A stretch of DNA of 53,857 nt from Saccharothrix sp. NRRL B-16314 (GCF_000716595.1 NZ_JNXC01000041.1:1-53857), one strand, 5' to 3'; numbered from the stretch's first letter, positions 1 through 8,497 are shown. Made by a program: numbers and translations. Notes: generated by a model not told the origin, from the sequence alone.

Positions 1-413
1 GCGCCCTGGACTTCGACCGCCTTGTTGCTGTTGCGGTTGATCAGGCGGACGTGGCCGTTGTCGGAGTCGGCCAACCGGAACTGCTGGTTGGTGCCGTTGC
101 CGTCGGCCCACTGCACGATGTTGGCGCCGTCGGAGGTGGAGAAGTTGTAGACGTCGAGCACCTTGCCCGACAGCCGGGACTTCACGCGGTAGTAGCCGCC
201 GCCGGAGTCGACGAACTGCCACTGCTGCTGGTTGCCGTCGTTGCGGGTCCACTGGGTGATCCGCGCGCCGTCGTTCATGGCGAGGTTGTAGACGTCCAAC
301 GCCTTGCCGCTGTTGCGGTTCACCAGCACGTACCACGCGTTGGTGTCGACACGGGCAACGCTCGAACGACCGCTTGCGCCGAGTGGTCCATCGCGCGCCC
401 TCTGAACGAACAA
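1..413 (-). CDS. Ricin-type beta-trefoil lectin domain, gene runs off the window start
   Basis: Read on the minus strand, this stretch translates into a nearly complete ricin-B-like carbohydrate-binding domain. It has repeated Q-x-W type motifs (ITQWTRNDGNQQQW, IVQWADGNGTNQQF) and the recurring pattern VNRNSGKALDVYN / RLSGKVLDVYN / INRNSNKAVEVQG. Such domains bind sugars and are normally attached to secreted glycoside hydrolases. The frame is closed upstream by a stop at 417-419. The only start codon before the lectin homology is a weak TTG at 411-413, and no signal peptide precedes the lectin. It may therefore be the 5' part of an atypical gene that continues outside the window, or a decayed remnant whose secretion signal and catalytic part are lost. 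Domain identity is confident; status as an intact gene is not. Confidence 0.5.
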   Translation of the reverse strand, partial: MFVQRARDGPLGASGRSSVARVDTNAWYVLVNRNSGKALDVYNLAMNDGARITQWTRNDGNQQQWQFVDSGGGYYRVKSRLSGKVLDVYNFSTSDGANIVQWADGNGTNQQFRLADSDNGHVRLINRNSNKAVEVQG

Positions 414-980
414 TGCTTACCTCAGCGAGGGCATTCCGAGGAGGGCGCACCAACTGGGGCGCCACTGCTGCGGGATGCCGGTCGCTTCCACCCAAACTGT
501 GGAGGATGATCTCCGTGCGGTCAAGATGCAACGAAAAAGTTTCGCACGGGTATTCGGGTGGACCGCCGAGGCATTGTGGACTGCTAAAACTGACGCGAAT
601 TCTTTTAGCTCTTCCGGCCGTCGGGCGAGGCGTGGCCGACCGTCCACCCAGCAGGTCCGGTCGGCGTGGTCCGGTGGGCGTGGTCAGCACCGGCCGCCGA
701 ACTTCCCGGTCTTGAAGAAATCGCCGACCCAGGGCCGGGCGCATTCATTGATGTTCACCAGTGTGAATCGGTCGGCACCCCGGTTTGGTCGTCCGCCTGG
801 ATGTCCGGTCGAATCTCCGGTGTGGGTGCGCCTTTCTTGTTGTACCAGATGTGCGTCGCGCTGTCGGCGCAGTACGTGCCGAGGTGGCCGTTCGGAAGTT
901 CTCCGTCACCGGCCCGGTCGTCGCCGATGGGACCGGTCCCCGGAGGCGTTGGCACACTGTCGGCGGACCCAGGGAGGCCG
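414..980. other. Intergenic stretch between lectin fragment and FHA gene
   Basis: No convincing gene was seen on either strand. Open frames here lack homology and are high-GC shadows. It should carry the promoter of the FHA-kinase unit. A short inverted repeat TTCAC-CAGT-GTGAA lies around 754-767, too small to name. A good ribosome binding site, GGGAGG, sits just before the ATG at 981. Confidence 0.5.
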
Positions 981-1739
981 ATGAACCGCGAAAGCCTGGC
1001 CCGTGGCGTGCCGCAGGCCGCCCCGGGCGCGATCGTCGCCCGTGCGCTGGCCGGGCGTCTCCACGTCGACCCGGTGGAAGGGCGCACCGTCCGGTTCGGG
1101 CGCAACCGCCCGAACGTCGACCTGTGCGTCGGCGAGACCGACCTGCGGGTCAGCCGCCGGCACGGCCTGCTCACCCGCCGCGACGGCCACTGGTGGGTCA
1201 CCAACACCGGGCAGTTGCCGATCCGGATGCCCGGCACCCGGTGGTTGTTCCGCGACGAGGAATCGGTGCCGCTGCCCGACGGCTACACGCCGCTGTTCGT
1301 CCGCGGCTCCCGCGACCGCGAGCACCTGCTGGAGCTGTACGTCGCCGACGGCACGGCGCGGCAGTTGGTCCCCCAGCACGACTCGGTGACCCAGCCGCCG
1401 ACGCGGTGGCGGTTCACGCCCGACGAGCACCTGCTGCTCGTCGTGCTGGGCCAGCGCTACCTGCTGCACGAGGCCAATCCCCAGCCCGTGTCGCGCCAGC
1501 ACGCCGCGCAGGTCCTGGCGGAGCTGCAACCGGATGCCAACTGGAGCGCCAAGCGGGTCGAGCACATGGTCGCCGACGTCCGTGCCCGGTTGTCCGCCGC
1601 CGGCGTGCACGGCCTGCTCCGCGAGGAGGTCGGCGAACCGGTCGGCAACACGCTCAACGACAACCTGCTGCGCGAGCTGGTGCTGTCCACCAGCCTCGTG
1701 CCACCGGACCTGGCCCTGCTGGACGACAGGCACGTTTGA
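981..1739 (+). CDS. FHA-domain protein
   Basis: A 252-residue soluble protein with an N-terminal forkhead-associated (FHA) domain at about residues 25-110. The signature is visible: a Gly-Arg (RFGRN) in the first half, the phosphothreonine-binding SRRH motif, and a downstream TNTGQ turn equivalent to the usual N-G/N-T element. FHA domains bind phosphothreonine peptides, typically on Ser/Thr kinases or their targets. The remaining C-terminal ~140 residues are helical-looking and not recognised. The ATG at 981 is chosen because GGGAGG lies about 5 bases upstream and homology begins right after it; the frame is open further upstream but that part is not protein-like. The gene precedes a Ser/Thr kinase on the same strand, so the two probably act together. 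The direct partner is inferred, not seen. Confidence 0.8.
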   Translation: MNRESLARGVPQAAPGAIVARALAGRLHVDPVEGRTVRFGRNRPNVDLCVGETDLRVSRRHGLLTRRDGHWWVTNTGQLPIRMPGTRWLFRDEESVPLPDGYTPLFVRGSRDREHLLELYVADGTARQLVPQHDSVTQPPTRWRFTPDEHLLLVVLGQRYLLHEANPQPVSRQHAAQVLAELQPDANWSAKRVEHMVADVRARLSAAGVHGLLREEVGEPVGNTLNDNLLRELVLSTSLVPPDLALLDDRHV

Positions 1740-1804
1740 CCTGCTCGGGGGTAATCCCGTTGAAGGCGGTGACCACACCTGGCGCGGTCCCTACACTGCT
1801 CCGC

Positions 1805-3556
1805 GTGCGCACGGGGGATGTGATCGACGGGCGGTACGAACTGGAGGACGCGCGAGGCTCCGGGTCCGGCGGCGTCGTGTGGACCGCGTTCGACCGGAAG
1901 CTCAAGCGGCGGGTGGCGCTCAAGCGCCCGCACGCGGCGGCGGACGACGCCGTCCTGACCCGGTTCCGCCGCGAAGCCGAGACCGCCGCGCAGGTGCACC
2001 ACCCCAACGCGATCTCCGTCTTCGACACCGTCGACACCGACGGCTGCTGGCTCGTGATGGAGTACCTGCCGGCGGAAAGCCTGGACAAGACGCTCGCGGA
2101 GAAGGGGGCGCTGCCACCGGAGCGGGTGGCCAGGATCGGTGTGCAGATCGCGGGCGCGCTGGCCGCCGTGCACGCCCGGAACATCGTGCACCGCGACGTG
2201 AAACCGGGCAACATCCTCGTCACCGACGACGACCTGGCCAAGCTGACCGACTTCGGCATCTCCCTCTGGCGCGAGGTGACCCTGACCGACGACGGCAGGA
2301 TCAGCGGCACGCCCGCGTACACCTCGCCCGAGGTGGCCCGGGGCTATCCGGCGAGCCAGGCCTCGGACGTCTTCTCCCTCGGCGCGACGCTGTTCGCCGC
2401 CGTGGAGGGCACGCCGCCGTTCGGCACCGGCGAGCCGTACGAGGTGCTGGAACGCGTTCGGCGCGGCGAGATCCTGCCGATCCGCCAAGCGGGTCCGCTC
2501 GCGCCGCTGCTGGCGGAGATGCTGCGGTCGCACCCCGCCCGGAGGCCGACCGCCGACGAGGTCCGGGCACGTCTCAAGGACGTCGTCGCGGACTGGGAGC
2601 CGCCACCGCCACCGGTCGAGCACGTCGCCCGCCGTCCGTTCCGGCGCCGTCCTCCGCTCAAGGCCGCCGCGGTGGTCCTGGTCGTCGTGGCCGTCGGCAC
2701 GACCGTGTTCGCCAGGCAGCACGCGGCTCCCGCGGCGCAGCACGGCCTCGTCGGCGACGAGCGCACCGCCGACCCCTGCGCGTTGATCGACAAGGCCGGG
2801 TTGCGCCGGTTCGGCCCGACCCGGGTGCTCACCACCTACGGCAACTTCAACCGGTGCGACGCCCTGATCGACGTCCGGGCCCAGGAGCCGGTCGACGTGG
2901 AGGTCCAGCTGATCACCCGGGTGTCGCGCGCCGTGCAGGGACGACCGCTGGAGGTCGTCGAGGAGGCCCGGTACAGCGGTGAGTGCGACCGCACCGTGGT
3001 GGTGGACGACAGGCACGCGGTGCGGGTGACGGCGAAGCTGCCGAACCCGCCGCTGGACCTCTGCGCGGTGGCCGACGTCGCGACGGGCGCCGTGCTGGAA
3101 GTGCTTCGCAGCGGCCCGATCCCGCGGCGCGCCATCCCGTTCCCCGAGGGCTCGCTCGCCCACGTCGACGCCTGCGCCCTGCTGGACGACAAGTCGCTCG
3201 CCACGCTGGCCGGGGTCGACGGCGACTCGGCCGTGAACGTGTTCGGGAACTGGGCGTGCAAGTGGTTCAGCACGGTCGGCGGGCGCGGCATCAACCTGCG
3301 CTACGACCAGCACCCGGCGCACGAGGTGCTCGACGGCGAGCTGGTGGAGCTGGGCGGTCACGCCGGGTACCTCCAGCTGGAACCGGGGTCGAGCACGAGC
3401 TGCACCGTCAGCGTTCCGCACCTGTCGCAGCACCTGGCGCAGCGGAGCTACCTCGACGTGATGATGCTGACGGTGACGGGCGATCGGCCGGGCACCGAGT
3501 ACTGCCCCGAGGCCAAGAGCCTCGCGGCCGTGGCCGCCGGGAAGCTGCCTTCCTGA
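1805..3556 (+). CDS. Membrane Ser/Thr protein kinase with duplicated Cys-containing ectodomain
   Basis: Residues ~10-265 form a Hanks-type Ser/Thr kinase. The Gly-rich loop GSGSGGVV is followed by the ATP-anchoring Lys40 (VALK), the catalytic HRDVKPGN with Asp131, and DFG with Asp149; a SGTPAYTSPE segment marks the end of the activation loop. A Pro-rich juxtamembrane stretch leads to one transmembrane helix at about 286-303. The outer part (~310-583) holds two related modules, each opening with a DxCAL(I/L)D motif and with spaced cysteines, resembling actinobacterial DUF3558-type exported domains. The start is uncertain: GTG 1805 is used because the kinase fold follows directly, but GTG 1769 and GTG 1820 are in frame and none has a strong ribosome binding site. 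It lies 65 bases after the FHA gene and before a SARP regulator, so an AfsK-like role (phosphorylating the regulator) is an attractive inference. Confidence 0.85.
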   Translation: MRTGDVIDGRYELEDARGSGSGGVVWTAFDRKLKRRVALKRPHAAADDAVLTRFRREAETAAQVHHPNAISVFDTVDTDGCWLVMEYLPAESLDKTLAEKGALPPERVARIGVQIAGALAAVHARNIVHRDVKPGNILVTDDDLAKLTDFGISLWREVTLTDDGRISGTPAYTSPEVARGYPASQASDVFSLGATLFAAVEGTPPFGTGEPYEVLERVRRGEILPIRQAGPLAPLLAEMLRSHPARRPTADEVRARLKDVVADWEPPPPPVEHVARRPFRRRPPLKAAAVVLVVVAVGTTVFARQHAAPAAQHGLVGDERTADPCALIDKAGLRRFGPTRVLTTYGNFNRCDALIDVRAQEPVDVEVQLITRVSRAVQGRPLEVVEEARYSGECDRTVVVDDRHAVRVTAKLPNPPLDLCAVADVATGAVLEVLRSGPIPRRAIPFPEGSLAHVDACALLDDKSLATLAGVDGDSAVNVFGNWACKWFSTVGGRGINLRYDQHPAHEVLDGELVELGGHAGYLQLEPGSSTSCTVSVPHLSQHLAQRSYLDVMMLTVTGDRPGTEYCPEAKSLAAVAAGKLPS

Positions 3557-3769
3557 CCCGGGCGGCCGTCGACCGGACAAGCGATCACGTTCGGTCCCAG
3601 CAGGTCTTGGTGCGCGCCCGTTCGGGGAGGGGTCCCGGTCGGCTACCGGTTCACTGGTCCCGTGGTGCCCGATGTCGCCTACCCCGAGCCGGATTCGCCG
3701 ACCCGCGCCGCGACCACGTGGAGTTCTCCACCCGACCGGGGAGTTCACGCACTCCCGTTGAGGACGACA

Positions 3770-5722
3770 GTGACCGGGGATCGGCTGGAGTTCGGGGTTC
3801 TGGGGCCGGTGGTGGTGCGGCACGGGCACGGGGAGACCCGGATCGCGAAGGCCCAGCAGCGCTGCGTGCTGGCGATGCTGCTGCTGGACGTCGGCCGGGT
3901 GGTGCCGCTCGACCGGATCACCGGTGCGCTGTGGGAGGGCGACGGTGCACCCAGGACCGCGCGCAACGGGGTGCAGCGGGCCGTGTCGGACCTGCGGCGG
4001 GTGCTGGCGGTCGACCCGGACGTCCGCCTCCGCTACCAGACCCTGGGCTACCTCCTGGAGGTGGACCCGGCGCGGATCGACCTCCACCGGTTCCGCGCGC
4101 TGGTCGTGCGGGCGCGCGAGGCGGTCGACGGCGAGGGGCGGGCGGCGGCGTTGCGGCAGGCGTTGGGCCTGTGGCGGGGTGAGCCGCTGGCCGACGTAAC
4201 CGCGCCGGAGCTGGCCGTGGTCAAGCAGGCGTTGGTCGACGAGCACCTGTCCGTGCTGGAGGAGTGCCTGGACTGGGAGGTGCGGACCGGGAGGCACGCG
4301 GCGGTGGTCCCGGAGTTGCGCCTGCTGGTCGCGGCGCACCCCTGGCGGGAGCGGTTGCACGGCCTGCTGATGCTGGCGCTGTACCGGGAGGGACGCCCGG
4401 CGGAGGCGTTGCAGGCCTTCCACGACGTCCGGCAGGCGTTCAGCGCCGAAACGGGCACCGACCCGGGGCCCGAGCTGCGGCGGCTGTTCCACCTGGTGCT
4501 GCGCAACGACCCGGAGCTGGACGCACCCGTCGTGACGGCGCCGATCGTGGTGGCTCCCGGTGCGGGCCCCGCGGTGGTGCCGAGGCAGCTCCCCGCGCCC
4601 CCGAAGGGGTTCACCGGCCGCGATCGCGAACTGGCCGCGCTGGACCGCGACACCGGTCCGGACGGGACGCTGGTGCTCTCGGCCATCGGCGGACCGGGCG
4701 GCATCGGCAAGACCTGGCTGGCGTTGCAGTGGGCGCACCGGCACGCGGACCGGTTCCCCGACGGGCAGCTGTTCGTGGACCTGCGCGGGTTCAGCCGCGG
4801 CGGCCCCCCGATGACGCCCGCCGCGGCGGTGCGCGGCTTCCTCGAAGCCCTGGGCGTCGCACCCCGGTCGGTCCCGGCCGACCTGGACGCGCGGGTGCGG
4901 TTGTTCCGCAGCCTGGTGGCGGACCGCCGGCTGCTCGTCGTCGCCGACAACGCCCGCAGCGCGGACCAGGTGGTGCCGCTGTTGCCGGGCAGCCCCCGGT
5001 GCGCGGTGGTGGTGACCAGCCGCAACCGCCTCGCCGACCTGGTCACCCGGCACGGCGCCCAGCCGGTGCGGCTCGACGCGGTGACCGAGCAGGAGTCGCG
5101 GCAGGTGCTGGTCGGCCGGTTGGGGGAGGACCGGGTGGCGGCCGAGCCGGCGGCGGTGCGGGAGTTGCTGGCGTGCTGCGGCGGATTCCCGTTGGCGCTG
5201 GCCATCGTGGCCGGCCGGGCGGCGGCACACCCCGACTTCCCCCTGTCGGCGCCGGCGGCCGAGCTGCGCGACGCCGCCACCCGCCTGTCGGTGCTCGACG
5301 ACGACGACCCGTCGAGCAGCCTGCCGGCGGTGCTGTCCTGGTCGCACGCCGCCCTGACCGACGAACAGGCACGGGCCTACGCGCTGCTCGGCGTGGCCGC
5401 CGGGGCCGACCTCGACCTGCCCGCCGCCGCGTCCCTCGTCGGCCGCACCACGTCGGCGACCCGGTCGGTGCTGCACGCCTTGGAGGACAACCACCTGGTG
5501 CGGCAGCAAGCGCCGGGCCGGTGGCGCATGCACCCCCTGATCAAGCTGCACGCCGCCGAACTCGCCCACCGGGACCTCACCGAGGCGGACCGCGACGCGG
5601 CGCACGGGCGACTGGTCGACTTCCACCTGAACACCGCCCACGCCTCCGGGATGCTCCCCGGTCCGCGCACCCCGCGGCCGACGTTCAGCCTCCCGCCCTC
5701 CGCCGCCGCCCACGACCGTTGA
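3770..5722 (+). CDS. AfsR-like SARP transcriptional regulator with NB-ARC domain
   Basis: A 650-residue regulator of the SARP family. The N-terminal ~90 residues (starting LEFGVLGPVVV) are an OmpR-like winged-helix DNA-binding domain. Residues ~95-245 are the bacterial transcriptional activation domain, ending in ETGTDPGPELRRL. An NB-ARC/STAND ATPase follows: P-loop GGPGGIGKT with Lys314, a DDP-type segment, the GxP motif GGFPLALAI and MHPLIKLHAAEL. Full-length AfsR proteins carry TPR repeats after the NTPase; here the protein stops about 60 residues after the MHP-like motif, so TPRs are lost. The GTG at 3770 is preferred to the longer frame because GAGGA precedes it and winged-helix homology starts at once. 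Neighbours (kinase and FHA upstream, PKS operon beyond the lyase gene) make it the best candidate pathway activator. Confidence 0.88.
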   Translation: MTGDRLEFGVLGPVVVRHGHGETRIAKAQQRCVLAMLLLDVGRVVPLDRITGALWEGDGAPRTARNGVQRAVSDLRRVLAVDPDVRLRYQTLGYLLEVDPARIDLHRFRALVVRAREAVDGEGRAAALRQALGLWRGEPLADVTAPELAVVKQALVDEHLSVLEECLDWEVRTGRHAAVVPELRLLVAAHPWRERLHGLLMLALYREGRPAEALQAFHDVRQAFSAETGTDPGPELRRLFHLVLRNDPELDAPVVTAPIVVAPGAGPAVVPRQLPAPPKGFTGRDRELAALDRDTGPDGTLVLSAIGGPGGIGKTWLALQWAHRHADRFPDGQLFVDLRGFSRGGPPMTPAAAVRGFLEALGVAPRSVPADLDARVRLFRSLVADRRLLVVADNARSADQVVPLLPGSPRCAVVVTSRNRLADLVTRHGAQPVRLDAVTEQESRQVLVGRLGEDRVAAEPAAVRELLACCGGFPLALAIVAGRAAAHPDFPLSAPAAELRDAATRLSVLDDDDPSSSLPAVLSWSHAALTDEQARAYALLGVAAGADLDLPAAASLVGRTTSATRSVLHALEDNHLVRQQAPGRWRMHPLIKLHAAELAHRDLTEADRDAAHGRLVDFHLNTAHASGMLPGPRTPRPTFSLPPSAAAHDR

Positions 5723-5732
5723 GCGGCCGGAC

Positions 5733-5774
5733 CGCTCGCCTGGCGGACGTCACCTGCCGCCCACCAGGCGAGCG
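5733..5774. terminator. Bidirectional hairpin between convergent genes
   Basis: A perfect 11-bp inverted repeat, CGCTCGCCTGG at 5733-5743 and CCAGGCGAGCG at 5764-5774 with a 20-base loop. It lies between the stop of the SARP gene (5722) and the frame-restored stop of the lyase gene (5780). No U-run follows, as is usual in actinomycetes. Confidence 0.7.
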
Positions 5775-5779
5775 CCCGG

Positions 5780-6052
5780 TCACGCGCTGTTCGGGCCGAC
5801 GTCGGCCGAGCCGAGCGGGCGGCGGGTGACCGCCGCCGCCGAATGCTCGTCCGCGCCGACGTCCACGGCGCCCGCGCGGGCCTGACCGTCCATGTCGTCG
5901 GTCACGAAGGCGTAGCCGGTGGTCGCGGTGTCGATCGCCGGGCCGGCCACGCCGAGCCGGTGCACCGCCCCGTCGGAGGTGAGCAGCGGGTCGACCACCC
6001 GGATGGAGCCGGAGGGCTTGGCGACGCCGGTGGTCGCCGTACCGGTCGGCAG
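5780..6052 (-). pseudogene. Out-of-frame C-terminal segment of the PL6 domain
   Basis: In the neighbouring frame the minus strand reads LPTGTATTGVAKPSGSIRVV, then DPLLTSDGAVHRLG, GPAIDTATTGYAFVTDDMDG and VDVGADEHS. This is the usual end of a PL6-type beta-helix (residues around the final 'AxDxGAxE' turn). It ends at a TGA at 5780-5782, immediately beside the convergent terminator hairpin. It is joined to the main frame by a one-base deletion (or two-base insertion) at about 6053-6054. Confidence 0.75.
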
Positions 6053-8298
6053 CCGATGTTCCCGGCGTAGGTCGCGTTCACCGGCGTCTTGACCTCGTTG
6101 AAGAGCTTGCCCCGGCTGCCGACGACCACGTTGTTCGCGATGACGGAGTCGACCGGCGGGAGGGTGTAGTTGGCGCCGATCTCGATGTTCGACGCGTTGC
6201 CGACGAACGTGTTGTTCACGGCCGTCGCCCGGTAGACGCGCCAGTGCGCGTTCAACGCGCCCGAGGTGTCCACGTCGCCGCCGTCGATCTGGAGAGCGGC
6301 GTCGTAGCCGGTGCCGGTCAGGCCCTCGATGTGGTTGTTGTAGACCTTGTGGTCCTGGCCGTAGATCCGGATGCCCCCGGTGCCCGCCTTGCCCTCACCG
6401 AGGAAGAAGTTGCCGTAGAACGCGCCGCGGTTGCCGTGGCGGTGCGACAACGTGCCCTGTGACGTGCGGAAGGTGTTGTAGCGCACGGTGTTGTCGTTGC
6501 TCTTGACGGAGATGATCTCGGGGTCGCCGTCGCAGTTCTCGAACAGGTTGGACTCGACGGTGGTGAACCCGCTCGACTGCGAGATCCCGCTCCAGCCGAC
6601 CCGGACGGCCTCCATCTCGTTCTGCGCGCGGGGCCCGATGGTGCGGAAGTGGTTGTGGTCGATCAGGTCGTGCTGTGACTGCCGGGTCGCCGAGCCGTCG
6701 ATCGTGATGAAGTTGCCGAGCTGGTGCTTCTCCTCGAACAGGTTGTGGTCGACGCGGTTGTGGTGGCTGTTCGCGCCCTGGACGAGCACCCACTTCAACG
6801 ACGACTCCTCGGTCAGCCGGAAGTGGTTGCGGGTCAGCCGCACGTTGTTCGAACTCGTGACCTTCAGCGTGTCCCTGGTGGTCCACTTCAGGCCGTCGAC
6901 CGTGACGTGCGAGGAGTTCGCCACTTCGAGCTGCCCGCCGGTGATCACCGCTTGGCCGCGGTTCGCCGCGACGACGGTGATCGGCTTCGCCGCGGTCCCG
7001 TTCTTCCCGCTGATCTTGCCGATCGTGTAGTCGCCGTTCGCGAGCACGATGCGGTCACCGGCCTGGGCGTTGGCGAACGCGCTCTGGAGCTGGGCCGAGG
7101 TCGCCACGTCGACGGTGCGGTCGGCACCGGGGTCGCCGGTGCTGCCGTGGGTCACGGTGAGGCCGTAGATCTCCACCTGGCCGTAGTTGTCGGCGCCGCA
7201 CGGTGACGAGTTGCCGCAGTTGGCCTGGGTGTACGCACCGGCCTTGAAGTAGCCGCCGGAGAAGCTCTTCGAGATCGTCGTCTGCAGCACGCCGTTGTAG
7301 TACGCCTTGATCTGGCCGCCGCCGACCACGAACTTCGCCTGGAACCTGGTGCCCAGGACGTAGTTGCCGGTCACGAGCTTGTGGTGGGACGTGTCGCCGT
7401 TGGTGACGTAGAGGTCGTCGCCTTCGAGCCGGAAGACCGAGACGTCGTCGCTGCCGTCGTGGATCTGCCCGGCGACGACGTGCGGCTTGTCCTCGGGCAG
7501 CGCGGTGATGGCCTGCTCGACCACCATCGTGTGCGTGCCGGACGTGGACGACCAACTCGCCTTGGTGGACCCCGAGTTCGTCATCTCGCGCAGCTCGGAG
7601 CGGGGGTAGCTGGACCCGCTGGTGGTGACCCCGTCGACGGCGGCCCGGAACTGGACCGCGTCGCACCCGGGGGTCGGGGTGAACCACGGGTCGATCGCGT
7701 AGGTGTCGAGTTCCGGCTGCTCGACGTTGGTCGGGCTCTCCTCCTCGCCGATCGGCAGCCCGATGTACCAGTTCGTCAGGTCCAGCACGTCGGCCGGGTA
7801 CCGGCAGGTGCCGCCGCCACCGCCGTCGGCGCCGTTGACCGCCGTTTCGGTGATGCTGGTCCAGTCGTTGTACGTGTTGCCGTAACCGACGACGCGCAGG
7901 TACCGCGCGGCGCTGTCGGTGAAGTCGTGGACCTCGGGTTGGGTCGTGGTGCCGCTGCTGACCTGGCGGGCCACGACGGTCCGCCAGGACGACCCGTCGT
8001 CGGACAGCTGGACGTCGAAGGTCTGCTTCCTGGTGTCGCCCTGGTGCCAGGCCAGGGACACCGAGCCGACGGTCTTGGACGAGCCGAGGTCGTACCTGAT
8101 CCACACACCGTCGCCCTCGGCCGACCAGCGGGTGCCCAGGTCGCCGTCGAGGGTGTTGGCCGGGACGTTGCCGTCGTCGGCGCTCGCCACCACACCGGTC
8201 ACCGGCAGCGGCGGACCGGCTGCCGCCAGCGCCTCGGGCGCGCTCATCGCGCCGAGCGCGAGAGTGCTGACCAGTAACGCACGACAAGTTCGTTTCAT
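5902..8298 (-). CDS. Secreted discoidin-PL7-PL6 polysaccharide lyase (3' end frameshifted)
   Basis: 798 residues as it reads. A signal peptide (MKRTCRALLVSTLALGAMS, cleavage near residue 26) shows export. Residues ~30-155 are a discoidin (F5/8 type C) sugar-binding domain, then a Gly5 linker. Residues ~165-395 are a PL7 alginate lyase-2 domain with the three family signatures SELRE, QIH and YFKAGAYTQ. From ~400 onward is a PL6/chondroitinase-B-like parallel beta-helix, with ISVKSNDNTVRYNTF and HRHGNRG holding the expected Lys and Arg. Both lyase types beta-eliminate uronate polysaccharides, so it should combine two complementary activities. After ...YAGNIG the frame becomes Arg/Pro/Ser-rich nonsense; the natural C-terminus continues in another frame (5780-6052). 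The ATG at 8298 has a GAGG ribosome binding site. Identification is strong; whether the frameshift is real is open. Confidence 0.85.
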   Translation of the reverse strand: MKRTCRALLVSTLALGAMSAPEALAAAGPPLPVTGVVASADDGNVPANTLDGDLGTRWSAEGDGVWIRYDLGSSKTVGSVSLAWHQGDTRKQTFDVQLSDDGSSWRTVVARQVSSGTTTQPEVHDFTDSAARYLRVVGYGNTYNDWTSITETAVNGADGGGGGTCRYPADVLDLTNWYIGLPIGEEESPTNVEQPELDTYAIDPWFTPTPGCDAVQFRAAVDGVTTSGSSYPRSELREMTNSGSTKASWSSTSGTHTMVVEQAITALPEDKPHVVAGQIHDGSDDVSVFRLEGDDLYVTNGDTSHHKLVTGNYVLGTRFQAKFVVGGGQIKAYYNGVLQTTISKSFSGGYFKAGAYTQANCGNSSPCGADNYGQVEIYGLTVTHGSTGDPGADRTVDVATSAQLQSAFANAQAGDRIVLANGDYTIGKISGKNGTAAKPITVVAANRGQAVITGGQLEVANSSHVTVDGLKWTTRDTLKVTSSNNVRLTRNHFRLTEESSLKWVLVQGANSHHNRVDHNLFEEKHQLGNFITIDGSATRQSQHDLIDHNHFRTIGPRAQNEMEAVRVGWSGISQSSGFTTVESNLFENCDGDPEIISVKSNDNTVRYNTFRTSQGTLSHRHGNRGAFYGNFFLGEGKAGTGGIRIYGQDHKVYNNHIEGLTGTGYDAALQIDGGDVDTSGALNAHWRVYRATAVNNTFVGNASNIEIGANYTLPPVDSVIANNVVVGSRGKLFNEVKTPVNATYAGNIGCRPVRRPPASPSPPAPSGWSTRCSPPTGRCTGSAWPARRSTPRPPATPS

Positions 8299-8327
8299 CG
8301 AACCTCATCTCGGTCTGACGGTGCTCG

Positions 8328-8344
8328 GTCCCGGATCCCGGGAC
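8328..8344. promoter_or_regulatory. Inverted repeat upstream of lyase gene
   Basis: GTCCCGG-ATC-CCGGGAC is a perfect 7-bp inverted repeat with a 3-base centre, 30 bases upstream of the lyase ATG. Its position suits an operator or 5'-leader hairpin. The function is not known. The rest of 8299-8497 shows no gene. Confidence 0.35.
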
Positions 8345-8440
8345 GCGCCGATTCTCGGCACCACCGCTGACCACGCGTTGAGCGTGCGCTGATTCGCCTG
8401 GTCCGGCGCGGCCGTCGACGACCGCGCGGAGCGCCGCGGT

Positions 8441-8476
8441 GCGGTCCGGGGTGGCGGTTCCACCGCCCCGGACCGC
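8441..8476 (-). terminator. Strong hairpin after the PKS operon
   Basis: GCGGTCCGGGG at 8441-8451 pairs perfectly with CCCCGGACCGC at 8466-8476 (11 bp), with a partly self-pairing 14-base loop. It lies 22 bases beyond the stop of the FAD monooxygenase, the last gene of the operon, and marks the operon's 3' boundary. Confidence 0.7.
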
Positions 8477-8497
8477 GTCCGCTCGGCCGGTTCCCCG

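Noticed and set aside
666..980. Longer form of the FHA protein starting at GTG 666
   Set aside because: The extra 105 residues look random, and the ATG at 981 has a clear GGGAGG site right before FHA homology.
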